64,000 bases of DNA from positions 101,282,501 through 101,346,500 of the forward strand of contig NC_092333.1 of NCBI RefSeq assembly GCF_046630445.1. Direction: 5' to 3'. Of this stretch, positions 11,241 through 22,180 are shown piece after piece. Source of the DNA: Rutidosis leptorrhynchoides (Eukaryota; Streptophyta; Magnoliopsida; Asterales; Asteraceae). Both the position numbers and the translations under genes were made by a program. How positions within the stretch are numbered: position 1 is the stretch's first letter; each line of letters begins with the position of its first letter. The notes under the pieces are model-generated. The model was not told the DNA's origin and made no database searches. It saw only the letters and a list, made by a program, of their open reading frames with translations.

Positions 11241-12232
11241 TGTGCATGTTATTGTTATTGGTGACGTTATGATTGTCGGGCAAAGGGCGTAAGACTTGGT
11301 GCAACCAAGCATTCCTTAGTGTGGAGAAATGTTTCTACCAAGCCATGAGTGTGGGCTTTGGTGTTCGGATGTAAGAGCGTGTTCGCTCTCGTGTTAAAAT
11401 TGATGAACCGTGAGGTTCGTCAGGTGGATGAAATCCTTGAAATCGAGTGTTGATCTCGATGTATGTTGGTAAAGGAGTCTACGTGACGCGACATTAGGTG
11501 CCTCTTTTATACCTACTAGCATGGTGTTCGACTCCGATGGTGTTGCGGTTACATTGTACTTAGGGTACCGGAGAGAAACCCTTAGGTACATGAGTGACCG
11601 GGTGGAAGTTGACAAGCTATAGCAATTGGATGATTGCGAGAGTAAAGTTTGTGTAATTTGTGGTGAACCCTTCGTTCGAAGTGTTTTAAGGATGGGTTGA
11701 AATCCTTTGTGTGCTCGAGATTAGAGCAAGATGTAGTGATGGGTCGTGTGAACCCAATTGTTGATAAAGTCTACCTTTGGTAGCATTGTACGGTTGTACA
11801 AGATACGATTATGGAACGTAGTTCCAAGTGGGGGAGTTACACTCCCGCACGAGGAGGTTTTGGTGTGAGATTTCGGATGATGCTTTTGGTAGATCCGGAA
11901 TTTGTGACGGGACCTAGATTTGGTCGAATTGTGGTAGAGTACAATTTCGGTTAAATTGTACTTATGATTTGGATTTGAATTACCACCAAGGTGGTAATGA
12001 GGTAAATCTCGTTGAGAGATAATGGACGTGTTTGACGAGCAAGGTGAAACCCCTCGGTTAAGGGATGTGCGTGTCGGATTCTCTTTTAGAGAATTATTGT
12101 TTGTGCCTATGTGCGATATAGGTGGTTCTTGCTCGATTGTGGTGGCGATGTGTACACATACGTGTGATGCGTGTGCAAGGATTTCCAGGTGAGTGGGATA
12201 AGTATACATGTAACTGTATGATGTGTTTATTT
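11241..12232 (+). other. Internal spacer without recognisable gene
   Basis: The spacer lies between the gag remnant and the tandem array. I found no protease, RT or integrase motif in any frame. A 178-codon open frame on the minus strand (12257-11721) has no recognisable domain and is probably chance. Confidence 0.6.
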
Positions 12233-13260
12233 GTATGAATGGATATGCGTTGTCCAAGTTAGTTGTATATGCGTTGTACTCTAACGGATTATGAATGGAT
12301 ATGCGTTGTCCAAGTTAGTTGTATATGCGTTGTACTATAACGAATTATGAATGGATATGTGTTGTCCAAGTTAGTTGTATATGCGTTGTACTTTAACAGA
12401 TTATGAATGGATATGCGTTGTCCAACTTAGTTGTATATGCGTTGTACTCTAACGAATTATGAATGGATATGCGTTGTCCAAACTAGTGGTATATGCGTTG
12501 TACCCTAACGAATTGTGAACGGATATGCGTTGTCCGAGTTAGTGATATATGTTGTTGTACACTAATGGTTTTATGTATGGATATGTGTTGTCCGAGTTAG
12601 TGATATATATGTTGTACTCTAACGAATTGTGAACGGATATGCGTTGTCCGAGTTAGTGATATATGTTGTTGTACACTAACGGTTTTATGTATGGATATGT
12701 GTTGTCCGAGTTAGTGATATATGTGTTGTACTCTAACGAATTGTGAACGGATATGCGTTGTCCGAGTTAGTGATATATGTTGTTGTATATTAACGATTTT
12801 ATGTATGGATATGTGTTGTCCGAGTTAGTGATATATGCGTTGTACTCTAACGAATTGTGAACGGATATGCGTTGTCCGAGTTAGTGATATATGTTGTTGT
12901 ACACTAACGGTTTTATGTATGGATATGTGTTGTCTGAGTTAGTGATATATGTGTTGTACTCTAACGAATTGTGAACGGATATGCGTTGTTCGAGTTAGTG
13001 ATATATGTTGTTGTACACTAACGGTTTTATGTATGGATATGTGTTGTCCGAGTTAGTGATATATGTGTTGTACTCTAACAAATTGTGAACGGATATGCGT
13101 TGTCCGAGTTAGTGATATATGTTGTTGTACACTAACATTTTTATGTATGGATATGTTTTGTCCGAGTTAGTGATATATGTGTGGTACTCTAACGAATTGT
13201 GAACGTATGGTCCAAGGGTTAGTTATATATGTCTTTGTACACTAACGGATATTTGTGTTG
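12233..13260 (+). repeat. Tandem array, 57-bp monomer evolving to a 114-bp dimer
   Basis: GGATATGCG-type starts recur at 12241, 12297, 12353 and 12409 (period 56). The array then shifts to a two-monomer unit, with the motif at 12521, 12635, 12749, 12863, 12977 and 13091 (period exactly 114). Each monomer has a GTTGTCC(A/G)AGTTAGT core followed by GTTGTAC.CTAAC. It makes up more than a quarter of the internal region. Confidence 0.95.
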
Positions 13261-14036
13261 GAGTAGTGTTATATCGGTATGGTATAACGTTACTGGGAAA
13301 TGTGAGTACCGATGGAGAATGGGAGTACCATTCCTGTGTTGAGATTTTGGGTTGGTGAATCTCGGGTTGTTGCGAATTCACCAAGGTTCGGGTTGTTTTG
13401 ACCATCCTCCATATGTGTAAGGCGCGTGTAGTTTTCAGCCAGCCTTCATGTTGTGTGATCTATCGGTTGTTTTATACATCGATGGTGGGGTCGTGAGGAC
13501 CGTGTTGTGTGATTAGTGATGCGATAGCCGTGTTTCGCTCACATGTTATAAGGGTGTGACAGTAGACGACTTTGTACACCTTGGGATTAGCGTTGCCATA
13601 GTCTTTTGGGCGCTATCGGTTTTAGCCATTTGTTAGTGATGTTACGGTAGTTGCGTATTGGTCGTGTTGCGCACTACACAGGATGTTAAGCGGTAAGTGT
13701 TATCCGTAAGGGTTTGCTTTTGTTCGGTCTTTGTCGGTTTAGATGGTTGACCTTATGTTAGTATGTGGTTACTTTAGCATCGTACTTAGTAATGGTACGC
13801 TAGAGGGTTGATATCTCGGTTCGAGATCGGTTGAGTTTTCCCGATGCGAGGGAATGAGTAAGGTTTTAGTGCTCGGATTGTGGAATTGATAAATCGCGGG
13901 TGACGATTTTGTTGTTGAAGGTGATTCGTTGGGAAGAGTTGCCTAGGAAAGTCGAATGGGGACTTATGTTTGAGGACCGTTGAGTGTGGTCTGTTCAGTT
14001 AAGTGGCGCAGATCGCGAGGGCGCGATCATGTCTAA
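13261..14036 (+). other. Internal spacer before the 3' LTR
   Basis: No pol motif is readable. The sequence runs directly into the polypurine tract, so the element ends normally despite lacking pol. Confidence 0.6.
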
Positions 14037-14048
14037 GTGGGGGAGATT
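14037..14048 (+). promoter_or_regulatory. Polypurine tract of the non-autonomous element
   Basis: GTGGGGGAGATT lies directly before the 3' LTR start TGTAACACCC. Confidence 0.88.
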
Positions 14049-15541
14049 TGTAACACCCCGTTTCTCAGTTACGCGTTATTTCGAACGTCATTCGAAATAC
14101 GAGGCATGTAAGCGTATTTTTGGACCTCAAATAAAGTTTGAGTTGATGATTCAAAACCTTACCATTAGAAAGGAAATCTCATTACGTTTCCAAAGATATT
14201 TGGTTCATCGAAAACGGAGTTACGGTTTGAAAGTTACGACCCAAACAAGTTTCAGTTTCAGACTCAGTTCAATGGGACGCCGTCTAACCTTTTTGGACGC
14301 CGTCCAAAAGGCCTGACGGGCCAGCAGCTGTATTTTACTTAAAATTAAAGGGGTACTTTGGTCTTTTCACTTGGGATCGGTTTGGGATCATCAAAACTGA
14401 TCTAGAACTCAATTGGAGCTCATTTTTCATCCACACAAACACTCTCAACCATATCTAGAGAGAGAGTAAGAGTTTAGAGAGAGAGAGAGAGAGAGAGAGA
14501 GCTTGATTTGGAGAGGAAGGAGTCGGATTCTCGCCAAAGCTCGGGTTTTAAAGTTGTTCCTCTCGTTGTTGGCTACGTGGTGGTAGTATTGGTAAGTTCA
14601 AACTCCGAATTTCATTTACTAGATTTGATATTCAAGTTAGGGTTTGAGCTTGATTAGTTGTGAAACCCTCTTAGATGATGAAATGGGTTTATGGTGACTA
14701 GTTATTCTTGTCACTTGGCGGGTTTTGGGTTGGATGACGATTTGGCCATGATTAGGCTTTGATAATGGGTTTAATCACTAGGTTTAGTGATTATGGAAGT
14801 GTTGGAACACTTTTGGGTGTGTTTGGTTAACTAATTTTGAAATGGGTCAAAATTAGGGTTTTGGTGTCAAAATGGGTGAGACACGTGTTTAACACTTGTG
14901 TTAGGGTTTTATCGGTGTGTTAGGACCATTTTCACTCGTGTTAGTGAATATTGGTTAGTTTGGGCGCGTTTTGTACTTGAAAGTGCATTTGGGTCGAAAT
15001 TGCACTAAGTGTCGATTGGGTTGGTTTGTAAGTCAACCCTAATTGTGTGGTTGTATTTGTGATAATGGAATAGGTACCTTCCATCGGCGAGTTGCGGATT
15101 ATTTCGGTAGCATTCATCAAGGCGACAAGGTGAGTGTTAATATCCTATGTGCATATGTATGTGTAGGATGGGTGCGGGTCGGGTGAAGTGGTTCTCGGTT
15201 ATAGAGCTCACTTCACATATAGGTGGATATGATGGACTTGTGTATAGGTCCAATTGGCACGGTTGTGCATTTTGGTTGACCACCTTTGGCGAGGTACACA
15301 TTTTGTGTGTACGTCATCACACGTGTTTGTGATGTGGATGATATAACCCCATTGGCGAAGGGTTTTGATATTGAGAAGTGAGTCACGTGTGGATGCGGAT
15401 TCACGATGACGCGTGTAGTTCGGTCATCTTATTGAGATAGTAGTCTCGTGTGATTGCGGATTTACTAAGGCTCGTGTAGTTCGGCCAATCTTCTTTGTGG
15501 CATTTGGTTTTCGATATTGGGTTAAGGGGTTAACCTTGGGC

Positions 15542-15595
<54 letters not shown>

Positions 15596-16336
15596 GTATT
15601 GTTGTGATGTAGCCAACCCTCCGGGTGTAGCTTATTGGCGTTGTTCACATCGTCGTTGGTGAACTTACTTTATTGTTATTAGCTTGTTGCTTAGTGATCG
15701 TACGGTATGCTTAGATTAGCTTGCCTTATATTTGGATGCTCCGGTATGCGTTAATTATTATTGTTGTGGCGTGTCCATTTTATGCATATATATGTATGTA
15801 GTATATTCTCACTCACTAAGCGTTAGCTTACCCTCTCGTTGTTTACATTTTTATAGATTGCATGGATGCGGTGGCTGGGGTAAGTGTGCGACTAGTGGAC
15901 TTGCGTATTTTGTTTTAGAAGACTTGCTTTTGGATTCGATTAGGATTGGGTAGCGTATCCCCAATCACCATGCTCGGTCTATGTTTTGAATTAAACTAAA
16001 TGGGTCGAAATGGTCACTTTGTAGTAATATGGGTCGATGTGGGCCTGGTGTTGTAAAACTCGGTTTTATTGTGGAAAACTCTTAGGTTTAATTATTATAA
16101 CATATTGTGAAAGTGTTTTGGTTTAAAAGTGTCGGGAAGCGGGTTTTTCGCCCGTGTGTAATTGTTAAACAGATCAAAACCTGGCAGATCATTTGGACGC
16201 CGTCCAAAAGGCTTGGACGCCGTCCAGTCCTTCAGAGCTGGACGCCGTCCAGAAATCTGGACGCCGTCTAGATGTGTTGTTCCAGAAATTTTTTTTATGG
16301 CACGTTTTTGGAAGGATAACGGGTTGGGTTGTTACA
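14049..16336 (+). repeat. 3' LTR of the non-autonomous element (2,288 bp)
   Basis: It begins TGTAACACCCCG and ends GGGTTGTTACA. It differs from the 5' LTR by scattered substitutions, a longer (GA)n near 14478, a (TA)n length change, and an added palindrome near its end. Confidence 0.93.
16195..16269 (+). repeat. Four GGACGCCGTCC palindromes near the 3' LTR end
   Basis: Cores lie at 16195-16205, 16215-16225, 16240-16250 and 16259-16269 (last base changed). Centres are 20, 25 and 19 bp apart. The 5' LTR has three copies here, so copy number changed after or during transposition. Confidence 0.9.
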
Positions 16337-16341
16337 GGTTT
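16337..16341 (+). repeat. Target-site duplication, right copy (GGTTT)
   Basis: It pairs with GCTTT at 8068-8072, with one mismatch. The copia frame resumes directly after it. Confidence 0.75.
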
Positions 16342-16853
16342 ATACATCTTCTCCTACTGCTCTTCTTGCATACTCTGACGCTGATTGGGCATGCTGCCCC
16401 ACCACCAGACGCTCCACTTCTGGTTACTGTGTTTTTCTCGGTAACAACCTGTTATCATGGTCGTCAAAGCGGCAACACACCCCTTCTCGTTCCAGTGCCG
16501 AGGCAGAATATCGTGGGGTTGCCAATGTAGTTGTCGAAACGTTTTGGATACGTAACCTTCTTCGTGAGTTACACTGCCCTCTCACCTCAGCCACATTAGT
16601 CTATTGTGATAACGTCAGCTCTGTTTATCTCTCATCTAATCCTGTTGAACACCAGTGAACCAAACATATAGAGATTGACATCCACTTTGTTCAAGACTTA
16701 GTTGCTCAGGGACAGGTTCGTGTGCTTCATGTGTCATCCAGATATCAGTTCGCATAAATCTTCACCAAAAGACTTCCTTATGCTCTATTTGATGATTTCA
16801 GATCCAGATTAAGCGTCCGGAGCACTCCCGCTCCAACTGCGGGGGGATGTTAG
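16342..16853 (+). pseudogene. Copia 1 RNase H and C-terminus (broken)
   Basis: The frame continues from the RT half with YTSSPTALLAYSDADWA, then TTRRSTSGYCVFLG, SSKRQHTPSRSSAEAEYRG and LVYCDNVSSVYLSSNPVEHQ. These are the RNase H signatures of plant copia elements, with catalytic Asp and Glu residues visible. TGA at about 16657-16659 replaces the Arg of HQRTKHIEID (CGA to TGA). A second in-frame stop lies near 16757, in the place of the family's ADIFTK motif. The end reads LSVRSTPAPTAGGC, and the stop TAG at 16851-16853 lies just inside the LTR. Confidence 0.92.
16840..16847 (+). promoter_or_regulatory. Polypurine tract of copia 1
   Basis: CGGGGGGA directly precedes the LTR start TGTTAGAC. 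Confidence 0.8.
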
Positions 16854-17009
16854 ACTAGTTATTTATAAGAACCCATGTTAGCCCATGTCCCCTTTAGTAT
16901 TGGGCTCAGCCCATCTTATAATTGTAGCCTTGTAGGGTTATTGTCTTTATATTGCTTTGTGTAAGTTAGATTGTCATCAGAAAATAAGAAGGCTACCTAT
17001 GATTTAACA
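16848..17009 (+). repeat. 3' LTR of copia 1 (about 162 bp)
   Basis: It starts TGTTAGACTAG after the polypurine tract. I place the end at TGATTTAACA, giving TGTTA/TAACA ends. The length is short but normal for many plant copia elements. The end is uncertain because the 5' LTR is not in the window. Confidence 0.65.
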
Positions 17010-17750
17010 TGTTTAAGGTAACTAAGACAAAGGAATATTAAGTTGTGGACATCGAAAGCTTTCTGTTTGTGATTGTTTTTCTCGACCAGTAATATAAACA
17101 ACGATCATTTTGCTTTCACTATCGGCTTTCGAGCATGACTCGATTTATAGGGATTATCTAACTTGTGCCATAAGGACAGAAGTTAAGAATCATTTATTAT
17201 ACAAAAGTTGCCATGAATATTATGAATTTAAATAAATATATATGTAAAAATGGAAATTGATGAGTTTATTAAATGAGTTTAATATTAATTTTGAAAAGTT
17301 TTAGTGTATTAAATACAACTTAGCTTATGCCCTAAAAAGAGCATGAGTTAGTCAAACCCTTTATAATTAAACAGCTTGAAAATGTCTAAACAATAACTTA
17401 AGTATATACTTGTTTAATTCATGTACAGAATAGTATTTTAATGATTTCCAGTCCTTTACACAATCGTTAAGTTACGCTTCTATATTGAACTTTGTAACTG
17501 CTCTGATGTGATGTTTTAAGATGATATTAATAACTAGTATATCCCATAATATTTAATACACTTGTCAATACACCATAGCAAGAACATAGAAAGTGCACTC
17601 TAGGTTCATTGTCATTACCGTATTTCCTTTTAAAAATTTGTACATTATATCATTAAATAAGTTTTCACAGTTCTTCCCTTTCAAATTCATTATGCATTAT
17701 TTATTTTGTTTGGCTTGTAACTAACAAGAGAACATTTTCGAGCAGTATTT
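17010..17750. other. AT-rich DNA, nothing recognised
   Basis: I see no coding frame, RNA gene or terminal repeats here. Confidence 0.5.
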
Positions 17751-17756
17751 GATTAT

Positions 17757-18012
17757 TCTCTCACCCTAAATCCTAAATTATAAATCGTTTTTTTAAACAC
17801 TCAATCTAAACCCTAAAATTTAAACTTTAAATCCCAATTTCTAAACGCTAATTTCTAAACCCTAATTTATAAACCTAAAAAAAAATGCTCGAAAAATAAC
17901 ATTCATCACAATAAATGTTATATGTTATTTCTTCGAGCATTTTTTATCAAAATAATAACATTCATCATAAATTGTCTTTTTTAAATGTTCATATTTCACG
18001 TGATCTTAATGT
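17757..18012. repeat. Partial fold-back element with degenerate telomere-like repeats
   Basis: Degenerate CCCTAAA-like words fill 17763-17880. They are followed at about 17887-18012 by sequence closely matching the right arm of the fold-back element at 20560-20673 (CATTCATCA, CTTCGAGCATTTTTTATCAA, TTTAAATGTTCATATTTCA). It is a second, left-truncated copy of that family. Confidence 0.6.
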
Positions 18013-18087
18013 TTGTAAAAAAAACTTAAAAAAAAAAGTTACTTCCACATGTCCCTCCAACCTGTCACTTACATCTGGATCCTCCAC

Positions 18088-18140
18088 ACGCGCGCGCACA
18101 CACATACACATGCGCGCGCGCACACACACACGCACATACA
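18088..18140. repeat. Compound CG/CA microsatellite
   Basis: Alternating CACGCGCG and CACACA blocks, with a CATATA tail, adjoin the candidate Helitron end at 18145. Confidence 0.9.
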
Positions 18141-18144
18141 TATA

Positions 18145-18185
18145 CTAGGTTTTAAAACTCGTGCGTTGCACAGTGGAGAAAGTAA
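18145..18185 (-). mobile_element. Candidate Helitron 3' end (minus strand)
   Basis: Read on the minus strand, a short GC-rich hairpin (GTGC-AAC-GCAC) is followed by a T/A-rich spacer and CCTAG, then a host T. This is the usual architecture of plant Helitron 3' termini (hairpin, then CTRR, insertion between A and T). The TC-starting 5' end was not located, so the extent is unknown. No Rep/helicase is present. Confidence 0.4.
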
Positions 18186-18478
18186 TCGTGTAAAATTAAT
18201 TGATATTTACAAACAATAAATCTTTTGAGTTTAAGAACCCGTGGTGTTGACATATTTTAAAAGTTCTTTTGAGTATAAGAGCTCGTGATATTGATAAATT
18301 TTATCATCCAACATTGACAAAAAAATAAATTCAAATCCAAGTAAATCACCAACATATAACATATGTAAGATGATTAAGTCTCAATCAAAATTTAATATAG
18401 ATAATTTGTTTTATAATAATTATTGTTATAAATTATAATATATGATTATAATTATATAAAAATAAGATTTAATTTTTT

Positions 18479-19441
<963 letters not shown>

Positions 19442-19546
19442 TTAAATAACTTTTAATTAGTTAGTGACATTTAATTTTTTTTTTTTAGTTTATATAGATA
19501 TAGTGAGATATATAGATGTAAATAATACTCTGTAATAATAATTAGA

Positions 19547-19547
<1 letters not shown>

Positions 19548-19587
<40 letters not shown>
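19548..19587. repeat. (TA)n microsatellite, about 40 bp
   Basis: A pure TA run, followed by a short TTA run. Confidence 0.95.
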
Positions 19588-19588
<1 letters not shown>

Positions 19589-19770
19589 TGTAATTATTAT
19601 TATTATTATTTATACATAACTAAGGGTGGAAGAGAACCCCATAGAACTCATAGATTGAGCTCAATCTGCACATAGATTGGTTCAATCTGCACCACATATT
19701 GAGTTTAGTTTGTGAGTTATCTGAGTTCTCTCTTACTCTTAGTTATTTCTAGATCCTCACTATACATACA

Positions 19771-19783
19771 TATATATATATAT

Positions 19784-19865
<82 letters not shown>
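19771..19865. repeat. (TA)n microsatellite with CATA interruptions
   Basis: TA runs at 19771-19786 and 19792-19865 are separated by CATACA. Confidence 0.95.
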
Positions 19866-19870
<5 letters not shown>

Positions 19871-20157
19871 TATACATACACACACACACATTATATAAAG
19901 CGCGTGACAATAATCGTACGTGTCAACTCCTCATTAATTTTTACCACGTGTCAACTCTTTCTTTATTACTGTCATGTGTCACTCTATCAGTTATTTTCAT
20001 ATATTAATTGAATTATTAGATTTCTTAATTTAAATTAATATAAAAATTTCATTTCCTAAAATATTATATTATATTATCATATAATATTATATTAGATAAT
20101 ATCATAATAATTTTAAATTTATATTAAATCTATACATTGAGACCACACGAAAATATG

Positions 20158-20673
20158 AACATTAAGAGCACACGAAAATATGAATATTTAAAACAGACAC
20201 TTTGTAATAAATTTTATTATTTTAGCGAAAAAACGCTTGAAGAAAAAACTGATAACATGTAGCATGCGTAATGTTATTCTTCGAGCTTTTTTTTTCATAA
20301 GATATAGTCAAATTTAGAGTTTAGGATTTAGGGTTTAGGGCTTAAGGTTTTGGGTTTAGTCCCTAAACCTAAAACCCTAAGCCCTAAACCCTAAACCCTA
20401 AACTCTAAACCGTTCTTGTTAAAAATTCAATCTAAACCCTAAACCCTAATTTCTAGATCCAAAACCCTAATTTCTAAACCCTAATAGCTAAACCCTAATT
20501 TTTAACCCCTAATTTCTAAACCCTAATTTTTAAACCGTAAAAAACAAAGTCAGAAGCAAAACATTCATTACAATGAATGTTATCATTTATTTCTCCGAGC
20601 GTTTTCCCACCAAAATAATAACATTCATCATGAAGTGTCTTTTTTAAATCTTCATATTTTCATGTGATCTTGA
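20158..20673. mobile_element. Fold-back/MITE-like element with telomere-like core
   Basis: The left arm (about 20158-20280) aligns as an inverted copy to the right arm (about 20560-20673). Matching words include CACGAAAATATGAATATTTAAAA against the complement of TTTTAAATCTTCATATTTTCATGTG, and GCGAAAAAACGCTTGAAGAA against the complement of TTTCTCCGAGCGTTTTCCCACC. The core (about 20310-20540) is packed with TTTAGGG on the left and CCCTAAA on the right, so the core is itself inverted. No transposase is present. Exact ends and target duplication could not be fixed. It is probably a non-autonomous DNA transposon with long inverted repeats. Confidence 0.65.
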
Positions 20674-20745
20674 TACTTGAATTTTTTTTTTTTAAACGAA
20701 AAAAATTTACCTTCCCCAAAAAAAGTGCTTCCCTCTTGATTAAAT

Positions 20746-20747
<2 letters not shown>

Positions 20748-20803
<56 letters not shown>
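20748..20803. repeat. (TA)n microsatellite, about 56 bp
   Basis: A pure TA run shortly after the fold-back element. Confidence 0.95.
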
Positions 20804-20805
<2 letters not shown>

Positions 20806-21174
20806 AAAATCATTTACAATGTTTTTTATGGTTATAAAATTAATAAAATAGAAATTTCTATTTTTTAATATTATAATATTGTTTATGAATGTTTTATTGA
20901 TTATTTATCAATTAAAGTTAAACAGATTACAATGGACCGGCTCATAATGTATGCATTAGTATCTATACAAAAGGGTTCTATTAACATGTAACCCGTAACA
21001 TACAATTATATGCTATTAATATATTTATACATTTTTTAAGTATCAAAACACTAACTTAAATATATACACATAGGATAAGAATATAAAATATTAGATAGAA
21101 TTAATTACATATTAAACGCAAATGCTAGATAAGAGACCATATAAATAATTTATATTCACTTTAACATGTGTTAC

Positions 21175-21430
21175 GAAACGCATCTTAAGAGCTCTCGGTG
21201 TCCCCCGTCTATTCTCGCCGTCGGTCCAAAATCGACGCCGACAACCATTGTCGGTTGACACCGGCTCGCCGTCACCACCACCGTCGATCTTCAACGGCAA
21301 GCTTTCGACAGTGGAAAAAGTGACCGTTGTGGTCTCTTTTTTGATTTTTTTTCCCCTCTTTTTTCCTTTAATTTTTGCAGGTTTATTTGTGAGGCTTTTT
21401 GGAGGTTAATTTTTGCAGGTCTATTAAGAT
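21175..21430. other. GC-rich island with adjacent polypyrimidine/TTGCAG tract
   Basis: In very AT-rich surroundings, 21180-21320 is GC-rich, with a hairpin CCGACAA-CCA-TTGTCGG near 21239. A long T/C tract follows, then TTAATTTTTGCAGGT twice (near 21367 and 21406), which resembles a splice acceptor. A 62-codon minus-strand frame has no recognisable domain. A captured gene fragment is possible but not shown. Confidence 0.3.
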
Positions 21431-21515
21431 GAAGAAGAATAAAGAAGAAGAATGAAGAATAAACAAGAAGAAGAATGAAGAATAAACAAGAAGAAGAAGA
21501 AGAAGAATGAAAATA
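21424..21515. repeat. Purine-rich GAA/GAAGAATAAA repeat
   Basis: Imperfect repeats of AAGAAGAAGAATGAAGAATAAAC end in (GAA)n, a strand-asymmetric purine tract. Confidence 0.9.
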
Positions 21516-21554
21516 AAAGTAGGTGAAAATGATTTTATTATATTTTTATTTTTA

Positions 21555-21559
<5 letters not shown>

Positions 21560-21643
<84 letters not shown>
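21560..21643. repeat. (TA)n microsatellite, about 84 bp
   Basis: A pure alternating TA run. Confidence 0.97.
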
Positions 21644-21646
<3 letters not shown>

Positions 21647-22107
21647 AAAATAGAAATATAGTGTACTCAGTATTTATTTTATTTTGGAAAAATTTATTAA
21701 TGAAAAGTTTTTAAATATATTTATTTATGTAAAGTTTTTTATTTTTCACAACTAATAAAAATAATAAATAATAATAAAAGGATATTAAAAAATAAAATAT
21801 AAAATATGAAAATGGACACCGAAATTGAACTGAAATGGACACTATGGACACCTCCACTTATGTCACTGTCAGTCAATTTCGGCTTTCATTTTTGGCACTG
21901 AAAAATAGACACCGAAATGGACTCGGACACCCTGTGCTCTAACAAAATTCTAATACTAATAATTTTGTTTACATAGATACGAGTAGTTAGTTTCAACTTT
22001 TAACATGTAATCCTTGTTTGTCAATTGATTCACATTTGGAAAAAATATTAAATAGGCATATTATTGTCCAGATGAATAATTTTATTCTTTTTACCCATTT
22101 CAAGATA

Positions 22108-22180
22108 CTTTCATGTAGAAAGGATCCATACGACTTTAAATTTATGGTTCCTTTCATGTAGAAAGAATCCGTACGACTTT
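22108..22180. repeat. 43-bp spaced direct duplication
   Basis: CTTTCATGTAGAAAGGATCC and its near copy with AATCC start at 22108 and 22151. Both continue as (A/G)TACGACTTT. Confidence 0.85.

Larger units (their letters stand above)
8073..16336 (+). mobile_element. Non-autonomous LTR retrotransposon (LARD-like), 8,264 bp, inside copia 1
   Basis: Two near-identical LTRs (8073-10335 and 14049-16336) bound a 3.7-kb internal region. That region has a Met-type primer-binding site, a short broken gag, a 57/114-bp tandem array and a polypurine tract. No protease, RT, RNase H or integrase can be read in it. Its Gag looks gypsy-like, and transposition would need enzymes from a relative (inference). It sits in copia 1 with a 4/5 target duplication. 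Removing it joins GLQL to YTSSPTALLAYSDADWA in frame. Confidence 0.93.
6015..17009 (+). mobile_element. Ty1/copia retrotransposon 1, 5'-truncated and interrupted
   Basis: Copia sequence runs 6015-8072, is split by a foreign LTR element, and resumes at 16342 to a short 3' LTR ending at 17009. Integrase precedes RT, the copia order. The 5' LTR, gag and protease are missing; the left edge abuts the leader of gypsy element 1. Several stop codons show that it is dead. Confidence 0.92.

Noticed and set aside
11721-12257. 178-codon minus-strand open frame in the LARD-like element
   Set aside because: No recognisable domain, Thr/Ser/His-rich composition, and it runs into the 57-bp tandem array. Probably a chance frame.
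12233-13260. CRISPR-like array
   Set aside because: The spacers are themselves repeated (114-bp dimer), and this is a plant retroelement. It is a tandem satellite.
21523-21714. Tyr-Ile repeat protein (also at 55022-55408)
   Set aside because: A translation of (TA)n microsatellites.
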